This document shows positions 1 through 5,721 of a DNA stretch of 6,390 bases, piece after piece. The translations under genes and the position numbers were made by a program. This DNA comes from Chloroflexota bacterium. GTDB taxonomy: Bacteria > Chloroflexota > Limnocylindria > Limnocylindrales > CSP1-4. The notes under the pieces were generated by a model. It ran no database searches. It saw only the letters and a program-made list of their open reading frames with translations, and had not been told where the DNA came from. Positions within the stretch are counted from its first letter, which is position 1; each line of letters begins with the position of its first letter. The stretch is taken from positions 1 through 6,390 of the forward strand of contig JACCQX010000038.1 in the NCBI GenBank assembly GCA_013813905.1, written 5' to 3'.

Positions 1-807
1 GAGCGGGCGCGCGTGTTCCTGGAGGAAACGGGACTGGTCACGCTGCCCGACGGAGAGCGCTGCGTCGTGGAGCCGTCGCCCGTGTTCCAGCGGCCAGTCA
101 TCGGCGTCGCCTCCTACATGAGCTCGCCCGCCTTCACGGACAAGCTGCTGGGCCACTTCTTCGTGCCTTTCGCGCCGGACGGGACGCCGGAGGAGGAGGT
201 GCAGAAGCGCCTCGCGGCCAACAGCCACAGCGGCATCCCGACCACCTCCGTGCACGAGGCCTATCCCGGCCACCACTGGCACATCACCTGGAGCAAGATC
301 CACGCCTCGCGGATCCGGCTGGTCCTGGGCACGCCCTACTTCAGCGAGGGCTGGGCGCTCTACGCCGAGCGCGTCATGCGGGAGCGCGGCTTCTTCACCG
401 ATCCGCTTCAGGAGCTTCAGCACCTGGAGGCGACGCTCTTCCGCGCGGCGCGCATCGTGGTCGACACCAGCCTCCACCTGGGCGACATGGACTTCGAGCA
501 GGGCGTCGCCTTCATGATGGAGAAGACCCCGCTGCCGGAGCCGACCGCTCGGGCCGAGGTCGGGCGCTACTGCTGGTGGCCGACCCAGGCCTCTGCCTAT
601 CTGACCGGCTGCCTGGAGATCCTGGGCATCCGCGAGCGCTATTTGGCCGAGCGCGGCTTGGGCGACGTACCGCCGGCCGAGGTCGACGTCTCCGTCCTGC
701 GCGAGTTCCACGACCGGCTGGCCGCCAGCGGACGCCTGCCACTGGGGCTGGCCGAGCGGGCTGTCCTCGGCGGCTTCCGAGAACGCCGATACGTTCCTGA
801 AAGGTAA
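1..807 (+). CDS. DUF885 family metallohydrolase, C-terminal part (5' end outside window)
   Basis: The reading frame is open from base 1 (E-R-A-R before the first GTG at 13) to TAA at 805-807, so this is the last ~268 residues of a larger protein; DUF885 proteins are usually around 550-600 residues. The family signature is HEAYPGHHWH at 253-282, whose His, Glu and second His fit the zinc-binding HExxPGH motif. About 30 residues later comes SEGWALYAE (Glu codon 346-348), the usual third ligand region. These are the two hallmark motifs of DUF885, a family of predicted zinc-dependent peptidases or hydrolases. The substrate is not established for this branch and I infer none. No membrane segment is visible in this part. 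The gene is followed by a 138-base untranslated stretch and an intrinsic terminator, so it ends its transcription unit. The family call is secure; the biochemical role is not. Confidence 0.92.
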   Translation, partial: ERARVFLEETGLVTLPDGERCVVEPSPVFQRPVIGVASYMSSPAFTDKLLGHFFVPFAPDGTPEEEVQKRLAANSHSGIPTTSVHEAYPGHHWHITWSKIHASRIRLVLGTPYFSEGWALYAERVMRERGFFTDPLQELQHLEATLFRAARIVVDTSLHLGDMDFEQGVAFMMEKTPLPEPTARAEVGRYCWWPTQASAYLTGCLEILGIRERYLAERGLGDVPPAEVDVSVLREFHDRLAASGRLPLGLAERAVLGGFRERRYVPER

Positions 808-945
808 CGGGGCTCTCTGAGATGAGGAGCGACCCGGCACATCGCTAGATTCTGCCTACGACAGCGCGGTCTCCCGCGGGTCGCATCGAAACCGATATCT
901 CCGATGCACGGTGTCTGGTGACGGGATACCGAGCGCATCTTTATT

Positions 946-984
946 GCACGGCCTGGGCCCCCTCCCCGGGCCGTGCAGCTTTTT
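946..984 (+). terminator. Rho-independent terminator for the DUF885 gene
   Basis: A 12-bp stem pairs 946-957 with 965-976 (outer 8 bp GCACGGCC/GGCCGTGC perfect, one G-T pair, then three G-C pairs). The loop is 7 bases, and AGCTTTTT follows at 977-984. The T-run lies only on the plus-strand side, so it serves the forward gene ending at 807. On the minus strand the sequence after the stem is AATAAAG, so it is a poor terminator for the convergent DUF1634 gene. Confidence 0.75.
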
Positions 985-1011
985 CACGTCCGGACGCCGG
1001 AGGGCCACACG

Positions 1012-1404
1012 TCAACGCAGGAGCGCCACCCCCAGGCTGACAGCCAGGATGCCCAGCACTCCCAGCGCCAGCCACGCTTCTCGACGTCCGCGGTACTCCA
1101 GCACCGTCGCCAGCAGCCCGACCGCCGGCGTGACGATGACGATGACGACCCCCAGGGTGGCCCAGCCCCATGGTTCCGGAACCGTCATCGAGCGGATCAC
1201 CGCTGTCAAGTCCAGCACACTCGCGGCGGTGGTGGGCCGGCCCACGACCTCCAGCGCGATGGCCACCAGGAAGCAACCGGCACTGATGAGCGAGCCGATG
1301 GTGAGCGCCGCGGAGGTTGCCCGCGTGCTTGCCCCGCTCGGGCGTGAGCCGTCGGGCGTCGTGCTCGTCGCGGTCGCGTCGTCTCTCCCAAGCATGCCCT
1401 TCAT
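1012..1404 (-). CDS. DUF1634 family small membrane protein
   Basis: This 130-residue protein has a polar, Thr/Ser-rich N-terminus (about 1-31) and three hydrophobic segments at roughly 34-54, 80-102 and 109-129, ending LGVALLR. The three-helix pattern, the short loop with a PEPWGW stretch before helix 2, and above all the position directly after a TauE/SafE gene match DUF1634, a family known mainly as the partner of such transporters. Its ATG (1404-1402) overlaps the TGA of the upstream gene (1403-1401) as ATGA, which indicates translational coupling and probably matched production. It likely sits in the cytoplasmic membrane as an accessory subunit of the transporter; that role is inference. 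A second Met at residue 4 is a possible alternative start, but the overlap favours the first. The VIVIVT run in helix 2 comes from a short GACGAT repeat in the DNA. Confidence 0.85.
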   Translation of the reverse strand: MKGMLGRDDATATSTTPDGSRPSGASTRATSAALTIGSLISAGCFLVAIALEVVGRPTTAASVLDLTAVIRSMTVPEPWGWATLGVVIVIVTPAVGLLATVLEYRGRREAWLALGVLGILAVSLGVALLR

Positions 1405-2222
1405 CCCGTGATCGCCCGGAAGAACATCTGCATCGCGAAGATCAGCGCCACGGCGATGAAGGCGACGCGCAGCGCGCCCTGCGACACGCGCGATGACATG
1501 CGCGCGCCGATACGCGCGCCGATGAAGACGCCCAGCGCCACCGGGCCGGCGAGGACGGGATCCAGGACACCGGCCGAGAAGTAGAGCAGTGCGCTGGCCG
1601 CCGCCGTAGGGCCGAGCATGAACGTGCTCGTCGTGGTCGCCACCCGGATCGGCACGCCCATGGCCAGGTTCATGGTGGGAACGTTGATCACGCCTCCGCC
1701 GACGCCCAGAAGACCGGAGACGTTGCCGGCGGCAAAGGACACGGCCGCGCCGGCCTGGAGCCGTCGGGCACGATAGCTGACCTCGCTGCCGTCGGAGGGC
1801 TCGATGTAGCTGGACACGAAGCCACCCTCGGGGTCGTCGTGGGGCACCGGCGCGGGTAGCGCGGCCCGCTGGCGGATCATCTGGACGGCCACGAACACGA
1901 GCAGCGTGCCAAACAGCAGTGCCAGTACTCGGCCGTCGATGACGCTGCCGAGCAACCCGCCGGTGATGCCACCCGCCGCCGTGGCCAGCAGGAGGAGCAG
2001 GCCCAGGCGTCGATCCGCGATACCGCTATCGAGGTAGTGCGCGCTGGCACTCATGGACGTGGCGATGACCCCGATGAGGCTGGCTGCGATGGCCGTCTTG
2101 ATGGGCACGCCCAGCAGGACCGTCAGGACCGGCACGATGATGAGCCCGCCGCCGATGCCGACCAACGCGCCGAACCCGCCGGCCGCGATGGAGACTAGAA
2201 AGGCGATGACGACGAGGCTCAC
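1401..2222 (-). CDS. TauE/SafE family anion exporter (permease)
   Basis: This 273-residue integral membrane protein has about eight or nine hydrophobic segments: roughly 2-22, 25-38, 42-62, 72-92, 98-115, then 157-178, 193-215, 220-245 and 249-269. It shows the internal duplication typical of TauE/SafE. The first half carries GIGGGLIIVPVL (22-33) and the second GVGGGVINVPTM (173-184), each followed by a GVP turn. A polar loop (about 117-155) joins the halves. Family members move sulfite, sulfonates or related organic anions across the inner membrane; the substrate here cannot be read from sequence. The start is GTG at 2222-2220, forced because an in-frame TAG lies at 2228-2226. No convincing Shine-Dalgarno sequence precedes it. 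A strongly initiated small ORF ends 10 bases upstream, so expression may depend on reinitiation. It is the first full gene of an operon with DUF1634. Confidence 0.93.
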   Translation of the reverse strand: MSLVVIAFLVSIAAGGFGALVGIGGGLIIVPVLTVLLGVPIKTAIAASLIGVIATSMSASAHYLDSGIADRRLGLLLLLATAAGGITGGLLGSVIDGRVLALLFGTLLVFVAVQMIRQRAALPAPVPHDDPEGGFVSSYIEPSDGSEVSYRARRLQAGAAVSFAAGNVSGLLGVGGGVINVPTMNLAMGVPIRVATTTSTFMLGPTAAASALLYFSAGVLDPVLAGPVALGVFIGARIGARMSSRVSQGALRVAFIAVALIFAMQMFFRAITG

Positions 2223-2232
2223 CCGCTAGAGC

Positions 2233-2292
2233 TCATGCGTTCGAGCCGCCACGCCACCCGCGCCAGAGCTGCGGCTGCTCGTCCTGGGCCAT
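2233..2292 (-). CDS. Possible 19-codon leader peptide ORF before the TauE gene
   Basis: On the minus strand, ATG at 2292-2290 opens a 19-codon frame, MAQDEQPQLWRGWRGGSNA, ending in TGA at 2235-2233. A near-perfect Shine-Dalgarno sequence stands just before the ATG. The stop lies 10 bases before the GTG of the TauE gene, in a different frame, and that GTG has no clear ribosome site of its own. A leader peptide whose translation feeds ribosomes to the transporter by reinitiation is therefore plausible. The peptide has two Trp and a W-R-G-W-R-G repeat but resembles no leader peptide family I know. An in-frame ATG at 2307-2305 would make it 24 residues, but the Shine-Dalgarno position favours the shorter form. 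Conservation across relatives is the deciding evidence and is not available here. Confidence 0.4.
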   Translation of the reverse strand: MAQDEQPQLWRGWRGGSNA

Positions 2293-2294
2293 CG

Positions 2295-2302
2295 CTCCTC
2301 CT
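2295..2302 (-). promoter_or_regulatory. Strong Shine-Dalgarno sequence of the small ORF
   Basis: AGGAGGAG on the minus strand (2302 down to 2295) is a near-ideal match to the 16S rRNA anti-Shine-Dalgarno sequence, with about 4 bases between AGGAGG and the ATG at 2292. It is the best ribosome site in the window. It points to a 19-codon frame rather than to the transporter GTG 70 bases further on. Confidence 0.55.
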
Positions 2303-2423
2303 GTCATGGCTCTGAAGGCGGCCTGGGGGCCGGTCGTGTAGAACGGCACGGCTCCTGTGCCAGCTTCAAGTGTCCGCGGGGATACTACCGGCGCCCCTGC
2401 TCGGAGGGCCCGCCGCCGGTGGC

Positions 2424-2485
2424 TGTGGACGATCTTCGGGATAGGACGTGGACAACCGCCCGATCTGCCGGGTTCTCGTGGATAA
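2424..2485 (-). promoter_or_regulatory. Cluster of three DnaA-box-like sequences
   Basis: Reading the minus strand, TTATCCACG (2485-2477), TTGTCCACG (2455-2447) and TCGTCCACA (2432-2424) each match TTATCCACA or TTGTCCACA (the high-GC form) at 8 of 9 positions. All three have the same orientation, with start-to-start spacings of 30 and 23 bases. Such boxes bind the initiator DnaA at origins, titration sites or DnaA-regulated promoters. No dnaA, dnaN, rpmH or parAB gene is nearby and no clear AT-rich unwinding element is seen, so an origin is not claimed. Confidence 0.3.
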
Positions 2486-2490
2486 GTGCC

Positions 2491-2520
2491 TTGCCCGGGC
2501 AGACGATCGTCGGCTATCTT
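2491..2520 (+). promoter_or_regulatory. Weak sigma-70-type promoter candidate
   Basis: TTGCCC (2491-2496) and TATCTT (2515-2520) each match the -35 and -10 consensus at 4 of 6 positions, with an 18-base spacer. The spacer contains the perfect 10-bp palindrome GACGATCGTC (2502-2511), a possible operator. It would give a leader of about 210 bases before the ATG at 2740. This is only a motif match, in a taxon whose promoter consensus is uncertain. Confidence 0.22.
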
Positions 2521-2624
2521 GTTATCAGCCCGGAGGGGCCATCAGGATCGAAGGTCGCAGGTACGGGAGCTTGCTCTCGCCGCCACGATCATCGAACCAG
2601 ACGGTTCCTTTGGGCCTTTCCATG

Positions 2625-2660
2625 CCCGGCGACCGCGAAGGGTCCCCGGCGACCGCGAAG
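2625..2660 (+). repeat. 16-bp direct repeat, 20-bp period
   Basis: CCCGGCGACCGCGAAG occurs at 2625-2640 and again, identical, at 2645-2660, separated by GGTC. The next bases (GGT and AGT) also agree at two of three positions. It lies about 80 bases before the ATG at 2740, in the leader or promoter region of the sigma relic and cyclase ORF. The 20-bp period is near two helical turns, so paired protein binding on one face is possible; slippage duplication is the simpler explanation. Confidence 0.7.
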
Positions 2661-2739
2661 AGTGAGTCGCTCGGACCGTGAGGGCCGCCGTACCCTACGG
2701 GCGACCACAACATCTGGGCGCTGATACGGCTGAAGGGGC

Positions 2740-2935
2740 ATGGACACCGACCTGGTGGTTCGAGCGCAGCGTGGCGACGAAGAGGCCTTCGCGATCCTTG
2801 CCGTCGCCGCGGGCAACCGACTCCATGCGGGTGGCGCAGAGGATCCTGCGCGACATGGACCTCGCTGGGGATGCGACGCGGCAGGCGCTGCTGAGCGTCT
2901 GGCGGGACCTTCCCCAGCTTCGCGATCCAAGACGG
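2740..2935 (+). pseudogene. Truncated, frameshifted ECF sigma factor (sigma-70 region 2 only)
   Basis: The first 30 codons from ATG 2740 read MDTDLVVRAQRGDEEAFAIL and then AVAAGNRLHA, a typical N-terminus of an extracytoplasmic-function sigma factor entering region 2.1. The homology then jumps to another frame: VAQRILRDMDLAGDATRQ, then ALLSVWRDLPQLRDPRR, up to about 2935. This is the rest of regions 2.1-2.3, with the LAGDATRQALLSVWR stretch that in intact members lies in the core-binding and -10 recognition helix. Removing one G from GGG at 2829-2831 restores a continuous frame. After DPRR the expected continuation (an F-E-A-W-type motif, linker and region 4) is absent in all three forward frames. 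The protein could not recognise a -35 element and is very likely dead. A GAAGGGG ribosome site (2732-2738) sits rather close to the start. The sigma homology is inferred from remembered family patterns, not from a search. Confidence 0.72.
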
Positions 2936-5691
2936 ATGCTGGCTCCCGGCTCGGCAGGCGCCTTGTATCGTGGGCGGCGATGCCCGACCGGCTCCACGAG
3001 ACCTCTTACGACTCGCCCGCCTCCAGCAGTGGCGACGCGGGCTCGAAGGCCGATGCCTCGCCACGACTGAACCCCTCGCTGCCGACCGGGACCGTGACCT
3101 TCCTCATGACCGACATCGAGGGCTCGACGCGCCTCCTGCAGGCGCTGCCGGAGGGATTTCCGGAGCTCCTGGGGGCTCACCACCGCCTCCTTCGGGAAGC
3201 ATTCGGTTCGGCGGGCGGGATCGAGGCTTCGGTCGAGGGCGACGCGCTCTTCTTCGCCTTCGCCGACGCGCCATCAGCGGTTCGTGCGGCGCTCGAGGGA
3301 CAGCGGCGCCTCGCCAGCCACGCCTGGCCAGCGAGCGCCATCGTGCGCGTGCGCATGGGCATCCACACCGGCGAGGGGCGCCTGCTCGGCGGCGAATACG
3401 TCGGCCTCGATGTCCACCGCACGGCTCGGATCGTCACCGCTGGGCATGGTGGCCAGGTAGTGGTGTCGGACGCGGCCCGGGGGCTCGCGGAAGGCCGGCT
3501 CCCGCCCGACGCCAGCTTTCGTGACCTGGGCGAGCACCGGCTGAAGGACCTCGACCGGTCGGAGCACCTCTTCCAGCTGGCTGCGGAAGGTCTCGCCACC
3601 GAGTTCCCGCCACTCCGCTCGTTGACCGCTCGCCCCAACAACCTGCCAGCTCAGTTGACCAGCTTCGTCGGCCGCGGCCTGGAGAAGCAGCACCTGGAGC
3701 ACCTGGGATCGAGCCGTTTGGTGACGCTCACCGGGCCCGGCGGGACGGGGAAGACGCGCCTGTCGCTGGAGGTCGCCGGAGCCTCCCTGGATTGCTTCGC
3801 CGACGGCGTCTACTTCGTCCCGCTGGCGACCGTCTCCGACCCGGAGCTCCTGATCCTCTCGGTCGCGGCCACGCTCGGGGTACGCGAAGGACCGGCGCGA
3901 CCGATCCGCGAGGGCCTGGTCGAGTTCCTCAGGGACCGGACCATCCTGCTCGTCCTGGACAACTTCGAGCAGCTCGTCGCCGCAGCGGCGACGGTCGGTG
4001 AGCTCCTGGCCACGGCCCCGCGCCTCAAGGTTCTCGCCTCCAGCCGCGAGGCGCTTCGGATCACCGGCGAGCAGGAGTACCCGGTCCCGCCCCTCGCAGT
4101 CCCGGACGGCTGGGACATGACACGACTGGACGAGCTCGAGCGGATCGATTCAGTGGCGCTCTTCGTCCAGCGGGCGCGGTCCGTCAACCCCAGCTTCGAA
4201 CTCACTGCGGAGACCGCTCGGGCGGTTAGCGGGATCTGCACCCGGCTCGATGGGCTCCCGCTAGCGATCGAGCTGGCAGCGGCGCGGTCGCGCCTGTTCG
4301 AGCCTGCCGAGATCCTCGTCCGACTCGATCGGCGGCTCGCCTTCCTCGCCGGCGGACGCGATGTCCCCGAGCGCCAGCGGACGCTCCGTGGCGCGATCGA
4401 TTGGAGCCACGAGCTGCTGAACGAAGAGGAGCAGGTCCTGTTCCGGCGCCTCTCGGTCTTCGCCGGCGGGTGCACGCCCGAAGCGGTCGAGGCGGTCTGT
4501 GAGCCGCAGGAGATGGGACTCGAGGCCGTCGACGGCGTGTCATCACTGCACGACAAGAGCCTGCTGCGCCGCGACGAGTCGGGCGGTGGAGGCCTCCGGG
4601 TCGCGATGCTCGAGACGATCCGCGAGTACGCCGGGGAGCGCCTGGAGGCGTCGGGCGAAGCCGCCGACTTGAAGCGTAGGCACGCCGCTTTCTTCCTGGG
4701 TCTCGCCCAAAGGGCGGCCGGACATCTGTACGGGCGGGAGCAAGGACAGTGGTTCGAGATCCTGGACCGGGAGCTGGATAACATCCGCGCGGTGATCGGC
4801 TGGGCGCTCGACTCTGGTCAGGTCGAGATGGGGTTGCGTCTCACTGCCGCCCTCGACCCCTTCTGGGTCTTTCGGAACCATGTGAAGGAGGGACGCCGGC
4901 ATCTCGATGACCTGCTCGCGTCCCCGCTGAGCGGAGTGCCGCTGGCTGCGCGCGCGGCTGGCATCGGTGCCGCCGCCGGTCTCGCGGTGTGGCAGGGCGA
5001 CTATGTCGTCGGCCGCCCGCTGGCGGAGCAGAGCCTCGCGATGTACCGAGAGCTCGGTGACGTGGCGGGGATCGGGGGGCAGCTGAGTTCATTGGGCTAC
5101 GCGAGCGTGATCCCCGATCCTGCGGCCGCCGTAGAGCTCTTCCGAGGGAGTATCGCGGCGTACCGCGAGGCGGGGGCGCCGCCGATGATGGGGCAGTCGC
5201 TCATCGGCATGGCTCTGCCGGAGATGCAGTTCCGCAGGCTGGGCGACGCGGCGAGCCACCTTGAGGAGGCGACGGACGTCTTCCGGCAAGCTGGCGACAC
5301 GACGATGTCCCTGATCGCCGAGGGCATCTTGGGCCTCTGCGCTCGGCTCCAGGGGGATCGGGCCGGCGCACGCCGGCGGTACATAGACGTCCTCCATGCC
5401 GCACAGCGCACGGGCGCGCACATCGCGCTGACACTGCCCCTCGCGGCGCTGGCTGATCTCGCCCTGCTCGAAGGCGACCCAGAACGGGCGGCTATTCTCG
5501 ACGCTGCTCAGGCTCAGCTCACTGAGGGGCTTGGTGGTGCGCCGTCCTTCCAGCTCATGGGCATCCCGGACGTGTCGGAGCGAGCCCGCCCGGAGCTGGG
5601 CGACGAGCGCTACGGGGCGGCCGTGGCCCGCGGGCGGTCAGCTACCCTCGAGGAGGTCATCGCACTGGCCCTCGAGGGCCCTATCAGGTAG
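2740..5691 (+). CDS. Class III cyclase domain / STAND ATPase / TPR-like regulator (N-terminus likely from codon 81, ATG 2980)
   Basis: The open frame has 983 codons. Residues 1-80 are a sigma-factor relic plus out-of-frame junk, so ATG 2980 (Met81) is the more likely true start, giving ~903 residues; its ribosome site is weak. Residues ~116-285 form a class III nucleotidyl cyclase domain, with metal-binding Asp in TDIEGST (D125) and EGD (D168), and DVHRTARI (224-231), where His226 takes the usual transition-state Asn position and Arg230 is kept. FVGR (309-312) opens a STAND/NB-ARC-like ATPase: Walker A GPGGTGKT (332-339), Walker B ILLVLDN (402-408), SSRE (434-437), GLPLAIELAAAR (505-516), then a winged-helix-like part (~545-600). 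Residues ~650-940 are helical, TPR-like and probably sense a ligand or partner. No C-terminal LuxR-type HTH is present. It is probably a cytoplasmic signalling protein common in Chloroflexota and Actinomycetota; its signal and nucleotide product are unknown. Confidence 0.9.
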   Translation: MDTDLVVRAQRGDEEAFAILAVAAGNRLHAGGAEDPARHGPRWGCDAAGAAERLAGPSPASRSKTDAGSRLGRRLVSWAAMPDRLHETSYDSPASSSGDAGSKADASPRLNPSLPTGTVTFLMTDIEGSTRLLQALPEGFPELLGAHHRLLREAFGSAGGIEASVEGDALFFAFADAPSAVRAALEGQRRLASHAWPASAIVRVRMGIHTGEGRLLGGEYVGLDVHRTARIVTAGHGGQVVVSDAARGLAEGRLPPDASFRDLGEHRLKDLDRSEHLFQLAAEGLATEFPPLRSLTARPNNLPAQLTSFVGRGLEKQHLEHLGSSRLVTLTGPGGTGKTRLSLEVAGASLDCFADGVYFVPLATVSDPELLILSVAATLGVREGPARPIREGLVEFLRDRTILLVLDNFEQLVAAAATVGELLATAPRLKVLASSREALRITGEQEYPVPPLAVPDGWDMTRLDELERIDSVALFVQRARSVNPSFELTAETARAVSGICTRLDGLPLAIELAAARSRLFEPAEILVRLDRRLAFLAGGRDVPERQRTLRGAIDWSHELLNEEEQVLFRRLSVFAGGCTPEAVEAVCEPQEMGLEAVDGVSSLHDKSLLRRDESGGGGLRVAMLETIREYAGERLEASGEAADLKRRHAAFFLGLAQRAAGHLYGREQGQWFEILDRELDNIRAVIGWALDSGQVEMGLRLTAALDPFWVFRNHVKEGRRHLDDLLASPLSGVPLAARAAGIGAAAGLAVWQGDYVVGRPLAEQSLAMYRELGDVAGIGGQLSSLGYASVIPDPAAAVELFRGSIAAYREAGAPPMMGQSLIGMALPEMQFRRLGDAASHLEEATDVFRQAGDTTMSLIAEGILGLCARLQGDRAGARRRYIDVLHAAQRTGAHIALTLPLAALADLALLEGDPERAAILDAAQAQLTEGLGGAPSFQLMGIPDVSERARPELGDERYGAAVARGRSATLEEVIALALEGPIR

Positions 5692-5721
5692 CGCACTACC
5701 CTCGCGGCATGATCTGCCGCG
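5687..5721. other. Two small hairpins at the convergent gene ends
   Basis: GGTAG (5687-5691) pairs with CTACC (5696-5700) around a 4-base loop; each arm contains the TAG stop of one of the two convergent genes. Just beyond, CGCGGCA (5703-5709) pairs perfectly with TGCCGCG (5715-5721) around TGATC, 12 bases after the forward stop and inside the last codons of the reverse gene. Neither has a T-run, so they are not classical terminators, but they may slow polymerase or protect 3' ends. Confidence 0.35.

Larger units (their letters stand above)
2223..2739. other. Divergent intergenic region between the TauE operon and the cyclase ORF
   Basis: This ~500-base stretch separates two outward-facing transcription units. 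I see in it a small minus-strand ORF (2233-2292), three DnaA-box-like 9-mers (2424-2485), a weak forward -35/-10 pair (2491-2520) with a 10-bp palindrome in its spacer, and a 16-bp direct repeat (2625-2660). There is also a small inverted repeat, GGCAC/GTGCC, at 2345-2361. Longer forward frames at 2419-2724 and 2448-2681 have no recognisable protein and look like chance openings in GC-rich DNA. No convincing minus-strand promoter stands out for the transporter operon. Confidence 0.6.

Noticed and set aside
946..976. Bidirectional terminator also serving the minus-strand DUF1634 gene
   Set aside because: On the minus strand the stem is followed by AATAAAG, not a T-run; only the forward direction is supported.
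987..996. Palindrome CGTCCGGACG between the convergent genes
   Set aside because: A 10-bp GC-rich palindrome alone is weak; there is no T-run and no paired site, so no function is claimed.
1132..1149. GACGAT microsatellite-like repeat
   Set aside because: It simply encodes alternating Val-Ile in a membrane helix of the DUF1634 protein, so coding explains it.
2424..2520. Chromosomal replication origin
   Set aside because: DnaA-like boxes are present, but there is no dnaA/dnaN/rpmH/parAB neighbourhood and no clear AT-rich unwinding region.
2419..2724. Forward ORF of 101 codons, with an overlapping 77-codon ORF at 2448-2681, in the intergenic region
   Set aside because: No recognisable family, no ribosome site, Arg/Ser/Thr-rich content typical of chance frames in GC-rich DNA, and overlap with motif-rich non-coding sequence.
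2678..3070. Forward ORF of 130 codons as a separate gene
   Set aside because: Only its middle part (about residues 50-86) is meaningful, and that belongs to the frameshifted sigma relic; the two ends are unrelated filler.
3810..4784. Minus-strand ORF of 324 codons inside the cyclase-ATPase gene
   Set aside because: Ser/Arg-rich shadow antisense to a clearly conserved ATPase domain; no family motifs.
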